A DNA stretch of 64,000 bases from Pararhizobium capsulatum DSM 1112 (GCF_030814475.1 NZ_JAUSVF010000001.1:2315001-2379000); one strand, 5' to 3'; counted from the first letter of the stretch, positions 28,877 through 39,120 are shown. Numbers and translations: made by a program. The notes: a model not told the origin generated them from the letters alone.

Positions 28877-31717
28877 ATGCTTGACAAAACCTACGATTCC
28901 GCCGCCGTCGAACCGATTATCGCCAAGAAATGGGACGAACAGGATGCTTTTCGTGCAGGCGCTGGGGCAAAGCCAGGCGCTGACAGCTTCTGCATCGTGA
29001 TCCCGCCGCCAAACGTCACCGGCTCTCTACACATGGGCCATGCGCTGAACAACACGCTGCAGGACATCATGGTCCGCTTTGAGCGTATGCGCGGCAAGGA
29101 TGTCCTCTGGCAGCCCGGCATGGATCATGCCGGCATCGCCACGCAGATGGTTGTCGAGCGCAAGCTCATGGAGCGTCAGCAGCACCGTCGCGAGATGGGC
29201 CGCGATGCCTTCATCGACAAGGTCTGGGAGTGGAAGGCCGAGTCCGGCGGATTGATCTTCAACCAGTTAAAGCGTCTCGGCGCTTCCTGCGACTGGTCGC
29301 GTGAGCGCTTCACTATGGACGAGGGCTTGTCGAAGGCCGTTCTGGAAGTCTTCGTCTCGCTCTACAAGGAAGGCCTGATCTACAAGGACAAGCGTCTCGT
29401 CAACTGGGATCCGAAGCTCCTGACCGCAATCTCCGACCTGGAAGTCGAACAGGTCGAGATGAACGGAAGCCTCTGGTACCTGCGCTATCCGCTGGAGGAA
29501 GGCGTCAGCTATCAGCATCCGATTGCCTTTGACGAGGAAGGCAAGCCGACGGAATGGGAAGCCCGTGATTATCTGGTCGTTGCAACGACGCGCCCGGAAA
29601 CGATGCTTGGGGACACCGGCGTTGCCGTCAATCCGGAAGATGAGCGCTACAAGTCGATCATCGGCAAGCATGTCATTCTTCCGTTGATCGGACGCCGCAT
29701 CCCGATCGTCGGTGACGACTATGCTGATCCGACCGCAGGCACCGGCGCCGTCAAGATGACGCCAGCCCATGATTTCAACGACTTCTATGTCGGCAAGCGT
29801 CATAACCTGCGCCAGATCAACGTCTTGACCATCGACGCCCATGTCACGCTCGCCGGCAACGAGGATTTCCTGCAAGACCTGCCGGAGACGCCGGAACTTG
29901 AGCCGATCATTTCGAAGCTCGACGGTCTGGATCGCTTTGCCGCGCGCAAGGCCATCGTCGAGATGTTCGAGGAGCGTGGCCTTCTTGATCGCGTCGAGCC
30001 GCACAAGCACATGGTGCCCCACGGCGACCGTGGCGGTGTGCCGATCGAGCCGCGCCTGACGGAGCAGTGGTATGTCGATGCAGCCACGCTGGCGAAGCCC
30101 GCGATCGCTTCCGTTCGCGAGGGCCGCACCAACTTCGTCCCGAAGAACTGGGAAAAGACTTATTTTGAATGGATGGAAAACATCCAGCCCTGGTGCGTGT
30201 CTCGCCAGCTCTGGTGGGGTCATCAGATTCCGGCCTGGTACGGTCCGGATGGCCAGGTCTTCGTCGAGAAGACCGAGGAAGAGGCACTGCATGCCGCCAT
30301 CCAGCACTATATCGCCCATGAAGGCCCGATGAAGGCCTATGTCGAGGACCTCCTGGAGAACTTCAGGCCGGGCGAAATCCTGACGCGTGATGAGGACGTC
30401 CTGGATACATGGTTCTCATCGGCGCTCTGGCCCTTTTCGACCCTCGGTTGGCCCGACAGGACGCCAGAGCTTGACAAGTATTATCAGACCGACGTGCTCG
30501 TCACCGGCTTTGATATCATCTTCTTCTGGGTCGCCCGCATGATGATGATGGGCCTTCACTTCATGAAGGATAGCGATGGAACGCCGGTCGAGCCGTTCCA
30601 CACCGTTTATGTCCACGCGCTGGTTCGCGACAAGAACGGCCAGAAGATGTCGAAGTCCAAGGGCAACGTTATCGACCCGCTCGAACTGATCGATGAATAC
30701 GGTGCGGATTCGCTTCGCTTCACGCTGGCGATCATGGCGGCCCAGGGTCGTGACGTGAAACTTGATCCGGCCCGCATCGCCGGCTATCGCAATTTCGGCA
30801 CCAAGCTCTGGAATGCCACGCGCTTTGCCGGCATGAACGGCGTTGCCAATGATCCGAAGTTCGTGCCGGAGACCTGCTCGGTCACGACCAACCGCTGGAT
30901 TCTGACGGAGCTCTCCCGAACCATTCGCGACGTGACCGAATCTATCGAGGCTTATCGGTTCAACGAAGCTGCGAGCAGCCTTTACCGCTTCATCTGGAAC
31001 CAGTTCTGCGACTGGTACCTGGAACTTTTGAAGCCGATCTTCAGTGGTGAGGATGCCGTTGCAAAGGCTGAATCCCAGGCATGCGTCGCTTATGTCCTTG
31101 ATGAAGCCTACAAGCTGTTGCATCCGTTCATGCCCTTCATGACGGAGGAGCTTTGGGCGCAGACGGCGGGCGAGGGCAAGGACCGTGAAACGCTGCTCTG
31201 CCACGCGGAATGGCCGGCGGCCTCCTACGCCGACGACAGCTCCGCTGCGGAGATCAACTGGCTGATCGATCTCGTCTCCGGCATCCGTTCGGTTCGCTCG
31301 GAGATGAACGTGCCGCCGGGGTCGGTGGGTCCCCTGGTCGTTGTCGAAGCAAGTACGACAACCCGCGAACGCCTTGATCGTCACGCAGCAGCAATTCGCC
31401 GGCTTGCACGCATCGATGATATCACGCTTGCGGCCGAGGCCCCGAAGGGCAGTGCCCAGATCGTTCTCGGCGAGGCGACCATCTGCCTGCCGCTTGGCAA
31501 TCTGATTGACCTTTCAGCTGAAAAATCGCGCCTCGAAAAGGCGATTGCCAAGGTAAACCAGGAGCGCGAACGTATTCTCGGCAAGCTCTCGAATGAAAAA
31601 TTCGTGGCCAATGCCCGTCCGGATGTTGTCGAAGCCGAGCGCGAGCGTTTGGCCGAACTCGACGGCCAGCGGGCTTCCCTGGGTGTTGCCTTGTCCCGAG
31701 TGACTGAAGCGGGCTGA
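28877..31717 (+). CDS. valS: Valyl-tRNA synthetase
   Basis: A class I aminoacyl-tRNA synthetase of 946 residues. The start at 28877 (MLDKTYDSAAVEP) is preferred to an in-frame upstream start that extends toward the popZ terminator. Motifs are the HIGH-type LHMGHALNN (about 51-59), the editing-domain segment TTRPETMLGDTGVAV, KMSKSKGN (about 590), a tRNA anticodon-binding domain and a C-terminal coiled coil (SAEKSRLEKAIAKVNQERE). Transcription ends at a terminator just downstream. Confidence 0.98.
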   Translation: MLDKTYDSAAVEPIIAKKWDEQDAFRAGAGAKPGADSFCIVIPPPNVTGSLHMGHALNNTLQDIMVRFERMRGKDVLWQPGMDHAGIATQMVVERKLMERQQHRREMGRDAFIDKVWEWKAESGGLIFNQLKRLGASCDWSRERFTMDEGLSKAVLEVFVSLYKEGLIYKDKRLVNWDPKLLTAISDLEVEQVEMNGSLWYLRYPLEEGVSYQHPIAFDEEGKPTEWEARDYLVVATTRPETMLGDTGVAVNPEDERYKSIIGKHVILPLIGRRIPIVGDDYADPTAGTGAVKMTPAHDFNDFYVGKRHNLRQINVLTIDAHVTLAGNEDFLQDLPETPELEPIISKLDGLDRFAARKAIVEMFEERGLLDRVEPHKHMVPHGDRGGVPIEPRLTEQWYVDAATLAKPAIASVREGRTNFVPKNWEKTYFEWMENIQPWCVSRQLWWGHQIPAWYGPDGQVFVEKTEEEALHAAIQHYIAHEGPMKAYVEDLLENFRPGEILTRDEDVLDTWFSSALWPFSTLGWPDRTPELDKYYQTDVLVTGFDIIFFWVARMMMMGLHFMKDSDGTPVEPFHTVYVHALVRDKNGQKMSKSKGNVIDPLELIDEYGADSLRFTLAIMAAQGRDVKLDPARIAGYRNFGTKLWNATRFAGMNGVANDPKFVPETCSVTTNRWILTELSRTIRDVTESIEAYRFNEAASSLYRFIWNQFCDWYLELLKPIFSGEDAVAKAESQACVAYVLDEAYKLLHPFMPFMTEELWAQTAGEGKDRETLLCHAEWPAASYADDSSAAEINWLIDLVSGIRSVRSEMNVPPGSVGPLVVVEASTTTRERLDRHAAAIRRLARIDDITLAAEAPKGSAQIVLGEATICLPLGNLIDLSAEKSRLEKAIAKVNQERERILGKLSNEKFVANARPDVVEAERERLAELDGQRASLGVALSRVTEAG

Positions 31718-31736
31718 CGCGTACTGATCGACGGAA

Positions 31737-31777
31737 AGGGCAGTGCATACGTGGTGATGCGCTGCCCTATTTTTTTA
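31737..31777 (+). terminator. Rho-independent terminator after valS
   Basis: A 12-bp stem with one G-U pair (AGGGCAGTGCAT 31737-31748 with ATGCGCTGCCCT 31757-31768) is followed by ATTTTTTTA. Confidence 0.92.
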
Positions 31778-32154
31778 TCGACCGGTTGCTTCGCAAGGCG
31801 AGGAATTGATTCCTTCGCCTAAATGACGCGCAAGACGTCTGCGAAAACAAATTTCAATCTTTGATATCTGTGAATTATGCTGGCAAAGGCAAAAAGCGGC
31901 ATTGTTGTGTCGATGTGACACATTTGTCTGGTTATGGAATAAATTTCTGATTTCGATGTGGTTTTGTTCCTTTAAGGGAAATTTGTTTCGAAATTTTGCC
32001 GCATTGAGTCATTTGTCAAACTCTTACGTCAACTTTTCGTGATTGCTGCAGCGCGATCCCGATATTTCGCGATTTGCTAAGTTAACTCTCCTGCCGGTAC
32101 TTTCCTGTCACCGGGCGGTTTGCGCCGTTCACTGGCGTTCATGGGGAGGAACAT
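31778..32154. other. Upstream region of the FadL-type porin gene
   Basis: About 377 bases, clearly AT-rich for this genome, with no gene visible. A perfect inverted repeat TGTGTC-N5-GACACA lies at 31906-31922 and could be an operator about 230 bases before the start codon. The final stretch carries the ribosome site GGGGAGGAAC at about 32143-32152. No clear promoter hexamers were identified. Confidence 0.45.
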
Positions 32155-33396
32155 ATGAACAAAAATACGACCAAGACGGCGGTGATGACAGCCTTCACGC
32201 TCGCCATGGTCGCAGGCACGGTTCAGGCAGGCGGCCTGGAACGTGGCGGCTACAACATCGATCTTTTGTTTGAACCATCGACCTATGCGGCGGAAGCCGC
32301 GGCGACCTATGTCAATCCGCAGCGCGAACTCGATAATGTCGTTGACATCAACACCGCGCCGACCAGCGGCAACCTTAACGGCCGGCCGAACAATGGAATT
32401 GGTGAGACCGAGAGCTATTGGGTACCGCGCATCGGCGTAAAAGCCGGCTTTGGCGATAGCGTCGATTGCATGGCCGATTATTCCCAGCCCTGGGGCGCCC
32501 ATACCAATCCTGGCTCAAATTGGGCCGGTGCCAACGACAATATTGAGACCAAGATTGAGAGCGATAACTACGCTGCAACCTGTTCCTATAAGTGGGACGT
32601 AGGGCAGGGGCAGTTTCGCGTTATTGGCGGCGCATTCTATCAGGAGGTCGGTGGCTTCAAGGAGCGACTGGTTACTGATTTGAGCCTAGTCAGTCCAACG
32701 TTTAGCGGCGTGGGACGTCTTGATTTGGAAGGCAATGGTTGGGGCTGGCGCACCGGTGTAGCCTATGAAATTCCAGAGTATGCGCTGCGAGCAAGCCTCG
32801 TTTACAACAGCGCTGTCGATCTGGATAATCTTGACGGAACGATCGATCTGAGAAACACGCTTCTTCCAAATGGCGTGGGCGGTTTTGTTCCAGGCACCAA
32901 ATATGATGTTTCGAGCTTCGCCTCGATGCCGGATTCGCTGGAACTCAAGGTGCAGAGTGGCATTGCGCCCGGCTGGCTGGCCTTCGGCTCGGTCAAGTGG
33001 ACGGATTGGAGCCAGCTCCAGATCATCCAGGTCAACCCGAACAGCACGGCCGATCCTCGTAACCTTCCTACAAGCCTTGACCTTCTCTACCGCGACGGCT
33101 GGACGATCACCGGCGGTGTCGGTCACAAGTTCAACGATCAGTGGAGCGGTGCCGTCAGCCTGACCTGGGATCGCGGCACGAGCCATGGCTATGGCAACCA
33201 GACGGATACCTGGACAGTTGGCACGGGCGTTTCCTACGCTCCGACCGAAAATGTCGAGCTGCGTCTTGCCGGTGTTGTCGGCATCCTGACGAGCGGAAGC
33301 TCGGCGCCGATGGATGGCAGTGCAGCCGAAGTGACCTACGATTTCGGCACCGACATTGTCAGTGCTGTCTCCACGTCGCTGAAGGTAAAGTTCTAA
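32155..33396 (+). CDS. OmpP1/FadL-family outer membrane porin
   Basis: FadL-family barrels import long-chain fatty acids or other hydrophobic compounds across the outer membrane. The 413-residue precursor has a signal peptide (cleavage near GTVQAGG, residue 24), then GLERGGYNIDLLFEPS, beta-rich sequence with alternating aromatic residues, FGSVKWTDWSQ, and a C-terminal strand ending in KVKF. FadL-typical DNA segments such as WDRGTSHGYGNQTDTW are present. It has its own terminator and long leader, so it is monocistronic. The substrate cannot be inferred from sequence. Confidence 0.85.
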   Translation: MNKNTTKTAVMTAFTLAMVAGTVQAGGLERGGYNIDLLFEPSTYAAEAAATYVNPQRELDNVVDINTAPTSGNLNGRPNNGIGETESYWVPRIGVKAGFGDSVDCMADYSQPWGAHTNPGSNWAGANDNIETKIESDNYAATCSYKWDVGQGQFRVIGGAFYQEVGGFKERLVTDLSLVSPTFSGVGRLDLEGNGWGWRTGVAYEIPEYALRASLVYNSAVDLDNLDGTIDLRNTLLPNGVGGFVPGTKYDVSSFASMPDSLELKVQSGIAPGWLAFGSVKWTDWSQLQIIQVNPNSTADPRNLPTSLDLLYRDGWTITGGVGHKFNDQWSGAVSLTWDRGTSHGYGNQTDTWTVGTGVSYAPTENVELRLAGVVGILTSGSSAPMDGSAAEVTYDFGTDIVSAVSTSLKVKF

Positions 33397-33411
33397 GATC
33401 CAAAAGTCTTG

Positions 33412-33438
33412 AAGCCCGGATTTCGATCCGGGCTTTTT
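33412..33438 (+). terminator. Rho-independent terminator after the FadL-type gene
   Basis: A 10-bp perfect stem (AAGCCCGGAT 33412-33421, loop TTCG, ATCCGGGCTT 33426-33435) ends in TTTTT. The TTCG tetraloop makes it unusually stable. Confidence 0.93.
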
Positions 33439-33941
33439 GTGTTTCTGGAGCATGCCAGTTCCGTGAGCAAATTCACTCGATCCGCGCCAATAATTGTGAC
33501 GATTCAGCAACACATTTTTTCTATAGTCGGTAGTGGAGTTGCGGCGACGGATTATGTCCATTTCCCGCCACAAACTAGGAGCACCGATCACATCCACAGG
33601 CGTTCGATGGTTTTTGAGTACGGCGTTTGAGGTGAAGCTAAAGCATGCATGACCTTCCACTTTTTCCCTGATTTCCTGGCTGTTGGCGCTGATTAAGCAG
33701 TGCCGCTTGGGGTGCAGTGATGTGGAATGCATAAGTGAAGTCAACGGCTGCGGGGGCAGGCCGTACTCTTGCCGGAAACGGTTCCTAGATTGGAAAACCG
33801 TCAGGGTGAAGAGAAGGGAATGCAGCGGTTGGGCATGATGTTTCTTTCGCTGTTTCGATTTTCTATCGGGGTTTTCGACACCGGCGCTGAGGCATCCTGA
33901 CGGGTGCCATCGTATGGAGTTGATGGGAAGAACTGACTAAA
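33439..33941. other. Long upstream region of exoR
   Basis: About 500 bases without a convincing gene. An imperfect inverted repeat (ACGGTTCC 33778-33785 with GGAAAACCGT 33792-33801) lies about 140 bases before the exoR ATG. A short frame of 32 codons at 33554-33652 has no ribosome site. exoR is reported to be regulated by ChvI in S. meliloti, so a binding site is expected here, but I cannot point to it. Confidence 0.45.
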
Positions 33942-34739
33942 ATGCTGATACGCGAATACAAGTCGTTGACGTTTCTGGTTCTGGGTATGGCGCTCACGCT
34001 TGGCGGGCTTGGTGGGCATGCTTACGCATTCGATCCGGGTGCCGGGGTTTCCAAGGAATCCGGTCCCTTTGCTCTCTTTAAATTCGGCTTTTCTGCCTAC
34101 AAGAACGGCCGCAAGGACGAGGCGATGGAAGCCTATCGCTACGCCGCGGAAAAGGGCCATACCGGCTCGCGTTGGGCCTTGGCAAACATGTATGCCGATG
34201 GCGACGGTGTTGCCGAAAACGATCTCGAAGCCTTCAAGATTTACAGCGAGATTGCCCAGAAGGGCATCGAACCCGGATCAGAAGATACGGGCTATTTCGT
34301 CAACGCGCTGATTTCTCTCGCCGGCTATTATCGCCGTGGCATCCCCGACAGCCCCGTGAAGTCCGATCTCGCCCAGGCGCGCCAGCTTTATTTCCAGGCC
34401 GCCTCCACTTTCGGCGTGCCTGAAGCCCAGTTCCAGCTGGCAAAGATGTTGCTTTCGGGCGATGGAGGCAGCGTCAATGTCCAACAGGCCAAGAAATGGC
34501 TCAATCGCGCCCGCAAGAGCGGCCATGCCGGCGCCATGGGCGTCTTCGGCAACGTCATCTTCCAGGAAGGTCAGACAGTGCGTGGCCTAGCTTATATGAC
34601 AGCGGCACTCGATCAGTGCACGCCCAAGGAGCGCTCCTGGCTGCAACCGCTTCAGGAACAGGCGTTCTCCCTTGCAAACGAGGACGACCGGCGTGTGGCG
34701 ATCACCATGTCTCGTGGCATGCATCTGGATGCGGATTAA
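33942..34739 (+). CDS. exoR: Periplasmic exopolysaccharide regulator ExoR (Sel1 repeats)
   Basis: ExoR is a periplasmic inhibitor of the ExoS/ChvI two-component system, controlling succinoglycan, motility and host association in Sinorhizobium and Agrobacterium. The 265-residue precursor has a signal peptide (cleavage near HAYA, about residue 29) and mature start FDPGAGVSKESGPFALFKFG, which I recognise as ExoR. Sel1-type repeats follow: RKDEAMEAYRYAAEKGH, ALANMYADGDGVAENDLEA, AQFQLAKMLLSGDGG and QQAKKWLNRARKSGHAGAM. It lies between valS/FadL and xthA. Its own proteolysis is known to release ExoS; nothing here speaks against that. Confidence 0.93.
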   Translation: MLIREYKSLTFLVLGMALTLGGLGGHAYAFDPGAGVSKESGPFALFKFGFSAYKNGRKDEAMEAYRYAAEKGHTGSRWALANMYADGDGVAENDLEAFKIYSEIAQKGIEPGSEDTGYFVNALISLAGYYRRGIPDSPVKSDLAQARQLYFQAASTFGVPEAQFQLAKMLLSGDGGSVNVQQAKKWLNRARKSGHAGAMGVFGNVIFQEGQTVRGLAYMTAALDQCTPKERSWLQPLQEQAFSLANEDDRRVAITMSRGMHLDAD

Positions 34740-34789
34740 TCAGCCGCGATATTCCACGCTCGATCGGTAACTGATCCGGCCCGCTGGGC

Positions 34790-35581
34790 TCACGCGGCTT
34801 CGAACGCGAATTCCCCGATGACTGGCACATGGTCCGATGGCTTTTCCCAGGCGCGGACGTGCTTTTCAATCGATGTCGAGACGATCTTGTCGAGCGCTTC
34901 AGCCGATAGCATCAGATGATCAATGCGGATACCGAAGTTCTTCGGCCAGCAACCGGCCTGATAATCCCAGAACGTATAGAGCGGCGTCGTATCGTTGGTC
35001 GCACGCACTGCATCCGTGAAGCCGAGGTTTTCGAGCTTGCGGAAGGCGTTGCGTGTGGGCGGCAGGAACAGGGCGTCGTTTTCCCAGATCTTCACATCCC
35101 AGCAGTCATGCGGTTCGGGAATGACGTTGTAGTCGCCGGCCAGGATCAACGGTTCTTCAAGCCGCAGCCGGGCTTCTGCATGAACCCGCAGTCGTTCCAT
35201 CCAGGCAAGTTTGTAGCTGTATTTTTCCGTGCCCGTAGGGTTGCCGTTGGGCAGGTAGATCGAGCAAACTCGGATCGCGCCGCCCTTGACTGAAAACACA
35301 CCTTCGATGAAGCGCGACTGCAGGTCTTCATCGTCGCCGGGCAAACCACGGATGATCTCATCCGGCTTCAGCCGGGAAAGAATGGCAACGCCGTTGAAGC
35401 CTTTCTGGCCGTGGGTCTCGACATGGTAGCCAAGCGCCTCGAGCTCTGCCCTTGGAAAACCCTCGTCGACGGTTTTGATTTCCTGAAGGCAGGCGATATC
35501 CGGGTTTGATTCCTTCAGCCAGGCCACGAGGGCATCGATGCGGGCGCGCACGCCATTGATGTTCCATGTGGCGATTTTCAT
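34790..35581 (-). CDS. xthA: Exodeoxyribonuclease III (AP endonuclease family)
   Basis: This exonuclease III / ExoA-type enzyme repairs abasic sites. The 263-residue product starts at 35581 (MKIATWNINGVRAR). Catalytic and binding motifs are LQEIKT (metal-binding Glu), GDYNVIPEPHD (Asp/Asn pair) and the C-terminal SDHVPVIGEF (catalytic Asp-His). An in-frame extension of 34 residues upstream overlaps the divergent cls leader and lacks support. It converges with exoR. Confidence 0.95.
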   Translation of the reverse strand: MKIATWNINGVRARIDALVAWLKESNPDIACLQEIKTVDEGFPRAELEALGYHVETHGQKGFNGVAILSRLKPDEIIRGLPGDDEDLQSRFIEGVFSVKGGAIRVCSIYLPNGNPTGTEKYSYKLAWMERLRVHAEARLRLEEPLILAGDYNVIPEPHDCWDVKIWENDALFLPPTRNAFRKLENLGFTDAVRATNDTTPLYTFWDYQAGCWPKNFGIRIDHLMLSAEALDKIVSTSIEKHVRAWEKPSDHVPVIGEFAFEAA

Positions 35582-35754
35582 GCCGGATATCCTATTCTTT
35601 TGCGGGCAATGTCCAGGATTGCGGTACCGGCGAGGATCGCGTGGCGCCGTTGGCCTTGCGCATTCTTTTATCGTTGGCGGCAATCTTTGACAAACGCGAA
35701 CTCCGTGATTTCAGTGGCAATTGCGTCATCGGGCAGGCTGTTTATAGTTGCGGC

Positions 35755-37212
35755 ATGATCGATACACTCGTGACCTATTGGCCGCATATCCTCGCCGTTC
35801 TCTCGGTGCTCCTTGGCGTTCCCGCTGCAATCCACGCCACCATGACCAAGCAGGAGGTTCGCTCGGCGCTCGGGTGGGTCGGCATCATCATCCTGTCGCC
35901 CATTCTGGGCGCACTGGTTTATGCGATTGCCGGCATCAATCGAATGCGGCGATCTTCCATCGAGTTGCAAAGGCTGCAGTTGCGGGATCGGGGGCCTGAG
36001 CCAAAGGATGAGTACGACGTGACCGGCGAAAGTGTTGCCCGCCGCTTCGGCCAGCGGTTCGCTTCGATGAAGCTGCTTGGCGACAAGGTGAGCCGTCACG
36101 GTATGTGCATGGGCAATCGCATTCAGATGTTAAACGGCGGCGATATCGCCTACGCGGCCATGCTGAAGGCGATCGGTGAGGCCAAGCGCTCGATTCTGCT
36201 CGAGACTTATATTTTCGATCGAGACCCGATTGGCCTTCGCTTCGCCGATGCGTTGATCGCGGCGGTTAACCGTGGCGTCGAGGTGCGGGTGCTCATCGAT
36301 GCGGTCGGCGCGCGCTATTCGGTTCCGAGCGTTGTCGGATATCTCCAGGAGGGCAAGGTTACCGTTCGCGTCTTCAACGGCAACATCGTCATGGGGCTCC
36401 GTTTGCCCTACGCCAATTTGCGGACGCACCGCAAAATCCTGATTGTCGATGGACAGACGGCTTTTACCGGGGGCATGAATATTCGCGCCGGTTTTACCGA
36501 GGAATTTGCTGCCGAGGCGAGGGCGCGCGATACCCATTTCAAGGTTCAGGGTGCTGTTGTTGCAGATCTGTTCGAGGTTGCCGAGGAGGATTGGCATTTC
36601 TCTAGCCGGGAGATGCTGGATAGTGACATCTGGCGGACGTCTTTACCGAGTGGAAAGCCATCCAATACACTCATGCGCGCGGTTCCCTCCGGGCCGGACC
36701 GGACAAACGAATCGAACCAGAAGATGCTGATGGGGGCCTTTTCTGTGGCGCGAAACGAAATCCTCGTCATGTCGCCGTATTTCCTGCCTGATCGGGAATT
36801 GATCAGCGCGCTCGTGACGGCTGCCATGCGGGGCGTCGAAGTCGATATCGTCGTGCCCGGCATCAACAATCTGACCCTGGTCGATCGGGCAATGACGGCC
36901 CAGTTCGATCAGCTGCTGAAAGGCGGTTGCCGCATCTGGCGCGCGACCGGCGCCTTCAACCATTCCAAGTTAATGACGATCGACGGGCGGTGGTCCTATG
37001 TCGGATCGTCCAATCTCGATCCTCGTTCGCTGCGTCTGAATTTCGAAATCGATATCGAGGTGATGGATATCTCGTTTTCGCATCAGGTGGCCGAACGCAT
37101 CCGTCCGCTCCTGATGCAGGCGCAACCAGTCACGCTCGCCAGCCTGCGGTCTCAGCCTTTCTTCAAAAGGCTTGTGAACAAGATTCTCTGGCTTGGCTCG
37201 CCCTATCTTTAG
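35755..37212 (+). CDS. cls: Cardiolipin synthase (PLD superfamily)
   Basis: The enzyme makes cardiolipin from two phosphatidylglycerol molecules at the inner membrane. The 485-residue product starts at 35755 with two N-terminal membrane helices (about 5-55). Two HKD motifs are intact: THRKILIVDG (near residue 224) and NHSKLMTIDG (near 401), each followed by the usual GG / GSSNLDPRS. Alternative phospholipase-D roles are possible, but the paired helices and length are those of bacterial Cls. Confidence 0.93.
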   Translation: MIDTLVTYWPHILAVLSVLLGVPAAIHATMTKQEVRSALGWVGIIILSPILGALVYAIAGINRMRRSSIELQRLQLRDRGPEPKDEYDVTGESVARRFGQRFASMKLLGDKVSRHGMCMGNRIQMLNGGDIAYAAMLKAIGEAKRSILLETYIFDRDPIGLRFADALIAAVNRGVEVRVLIDAVGARYSVPSVVGYLQEGKVTVRVFNGNIVMGLRLPYANLRTHRKILIVDGQTAFTGGMNIRAGFTEEFAAEARARDTHFKVQGAVVADLFEVAEEDWHFSSREMLDSDIWRTSLPSGKPSNTLMRAVPSGPDRTNESNQKMLMGAFSVARNEILVMSPYFLPDRELISALVTAAMRGVEVDIVVPGINNLTLVDRAMTAQFDQLLKGGCRIWRATGAFNHSKLMTIDGRWSYVGSSNLDPRSLRLNFEIDIEVMDISFSHQVAERIRPLLMQAQPVTLASLRSQPFFKRLVNKILWLGSPYL

Positions 37213-37262
37213 GAGAAGGGCGAAGCTTCATCTAGAAGGCAAGGAGTAAGGTGATCGAGGGA

Positions 37263-37595
37263 TCAGACCGAAAAACTCGTGCCACATCCGCAGCTTGCGA
37301 CAGCATTTGGATTTTTGATCTGAAAAGACTGGCCCATCAGGTTGTCAATGAAGTCGATTTCAGACCCGCCCATATATACCAGCGACAGACTGTCGATCAG
37401 CACTTTTGCCTCGCCTTTCTCCAGCACGAGGTCGTCCTCGCCGCCGTCGTTCACGAGGTCGAACTTGTAGGAAAAGCCAGAACAGCCGCCGCCTTCGACG
37501 GAGACGCGCATGGCATTCTTTTCGGAATCCTTTTTCAGGATCGCAGCAATGCGCTTGGCAGCTGCGTCTGAAAGGGTAACGGTTTCAGTGGTCAT
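37263..37595 (-). CDS. erpA: A-type iron-sulfur cluster carrier (ErpA/IscA-like, HesB family)
   Basis: The 110-residue protein delivers Fe-S clusters to target apoproteins. The three ligand cysteines are present: one in GGGCSGFSY and two in SCGCGTSF near the C-terminus. ErpA and IscA are hard to separate by sequence; alphaproteobacterial annotation usually calls this copy ErpA. It converges with cls and is divergent from dgt. Confidence 0.87.
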   Translation of the reverse strand: MTTETVTLSDAAAKRIAAILKKDSEKNAMRVSVEGGGCSGFSYKFDLVNDGGEDDLVLEKGEAKVLIDSLSLVYMGGSEIDFIDNLMGQSFQIKNPNAVASCGCGTSFSV

Positions 37596-37784
37596 TCATG
37601 CCTCCTGCCGGGGTCAAGATCCGGAGAGATTCGTCTGTTGTGTCCATGCCGCCGGGAAACGGTGTGGGTTTCAATTTTCAGTATCTGCGCCAAGTTGTTG
37701 ATTTTATTCATGCGAGGCGCTTCTTCTGGTGCGGCGCTTTTCCGCGACGCCCAGTATAGGTATGAAGGCTTTGATATTGCGTCA

Positions 37785-39020
37785 ATGGCATCGAAAGTGG
37801 AAACGACATTGGACAGACAGGCGCTTGGATTTGGTTCCGGTGAACGTGCGGTTTTCGCGGCTGACCCGTGGTCAACCCGCGGGCGGCTTTATGTGGAATC
37901 GGGCAGCCTTACGCGATCGGATTTCCAGCGCGACCGAGACCGTATCGTCCACACGACAGCCTTCCGCCGCCTCAAGCACAAGACGCAGGTCTTTATTGCG
38001 GCCGATGGCGATCATTACCGGACGCGCCTCACCCATACGATCGAGGTCGCACAGATTGCCCGTGCCCTGGCCCGAGCCCTGAAGCTCGACGAAGATCTCG
38101 CCGAGGGCGTGGCCCTGGTCCACGATTTCGGGCACACACCCTTCGGTCACACGGGTGAAGATGCGCTCCACGAGATGCTGAAGCCTTATGGCGGCTTCGA
38201 CCACAATGCCCAGTCGTTGCGCATCGTCACGAAGCTGGAGAAGCGTTACGCCGAGTTCGATGGCCTGAACCTTACCTGGGAAAGCCTTGAAGGCCTGGTC
38301 AAGCACAACGGCCCACTGATGACGAAGACCGGTGAGGGAACGCATGGTCCGGTACCCAAGCCGATCCTTGATTATTGCGAACAGCATGATCTGGAGCTGG
38401 CGACCTTTGCGAGCCTTGAGGCGCAGGTCGCCGCCATCGCCGACGATATCGCCTACAACACCCATGACATCGACGATGGTCTGCGCTCCGGCTATCTCAC
38501 TTTCGATATGCTTGAGGATGTGCCTTTCCTTGCAAATCTGATGCGGGAAGTGGGCGAGCGCTACCCCGGTCTGGAGGCGCCGCGCTTCACGCACGAGATC
38601 ATGCGCCGACAGATAACCCGCATGGTCGAGGACGTCATCACTGTCTCGCAGCAGCGGCTTAAGGAAAACCGGCCTGAAAGTGCCGCCGACATCAGGGCGG
38701 CCGATCGGGTGATTGCCACGTTTTCAGACGAGATGGCGCAGACGGATCGGCAGATCAAGAAGATGCTGATGATGCGCATCTACCGACACCCGGAAATCAT
38801 GCGCGTGCGCGAAAACGCGGCCTCGATCGTCACGGATCTCTACAAGGCCTTCATGGCCGATCCGCAACAGATGCAGACCCTCGCCTGGACCGATCAGGTG
38901 CCCGAGATGACCGAGGCGGCAAGGGCGCGGCATGTCGGAGATTATCTGGCAGGAATGACGGACACCTACGCCGTTTCCGTCCACCGGCGCTTGTTTGACC
39001 ACACTCCGGAATTGCGCTAG
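37785..39020 (+). CDS. dgt: Deoxyguanosinetriphosphate triphosphohydrolase-like protein
   Basis: This HD-domain dNTPase hydrolyses dNTPs to nucleosides and tripolyphosphate. The 411-residue product starts at 37785 ([10 protein letters not shown]); a longer in-frame start lacks support. HD residues are in [10 protein letters not shown] (His84) and [14 protein letters not shown] (His113-Asp114), with a further Asp in [13 protein letters not shown]. It belongs to the shorter type-2 subfamily found in alphaproteobacteria, upstream of argS as usual. Confidence 0.92.
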   Translation: MASKVETTLDRQALGFGSGERAVFAADPWSTRGRLYVESGSLTRSDFQRDRDRIVHTTAFRRLKHKTQVFIAADGDHYRTRLTHTIEVAQIARALARALKLDEDLAEGVALVHDFGHTPFGHTGEDALHEMLKPYGGFDHNAQSLRIVTKLEKRYAEFDGLNLTWESLEGLVKHNGPLMTKTGEGTHGPVPKPILDYCEQHDLELATFASLEAQVAAIADDIAYNTHDIDDGLRSGYLTFDMLEDVPFLANLMREVGERYPGLEAPRFTHEIMRRQITRMVEDVITVSQQRLKENRPESAADIRAADRVIATFSDEMAQTDRQIKKMLMMRIYRHPEIMRVRENAASIVTDLYKAFMADPQQMQTLAWTDQVPEMTEAARARHVGDYLAGMTDTYAVSVHRRLFDHTPELR

Positions 39021-39120
39021 TCAGCCGCTCAACGGCCCTGTGGATGTGCTGCAGGACATCGGATCATTGAAAGCAACGCGGCCTCTTGCCAAAATCGGCA
39101 ATGCAAAGCGGATGGACACC

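Noticed and set aside
33554..33652. Small frame of 32 codons upstream of exoR
   Set aside because: No ribosome site and no recognisable similarity; likely chance in a regulatory region.
32686..33744. Antisense frame of 352 codons across the FadL-type gene and its 3' flank
   Set aside because: It crosses a strong terminator and has no similarity to any family; the porin gene explains the coding signal.
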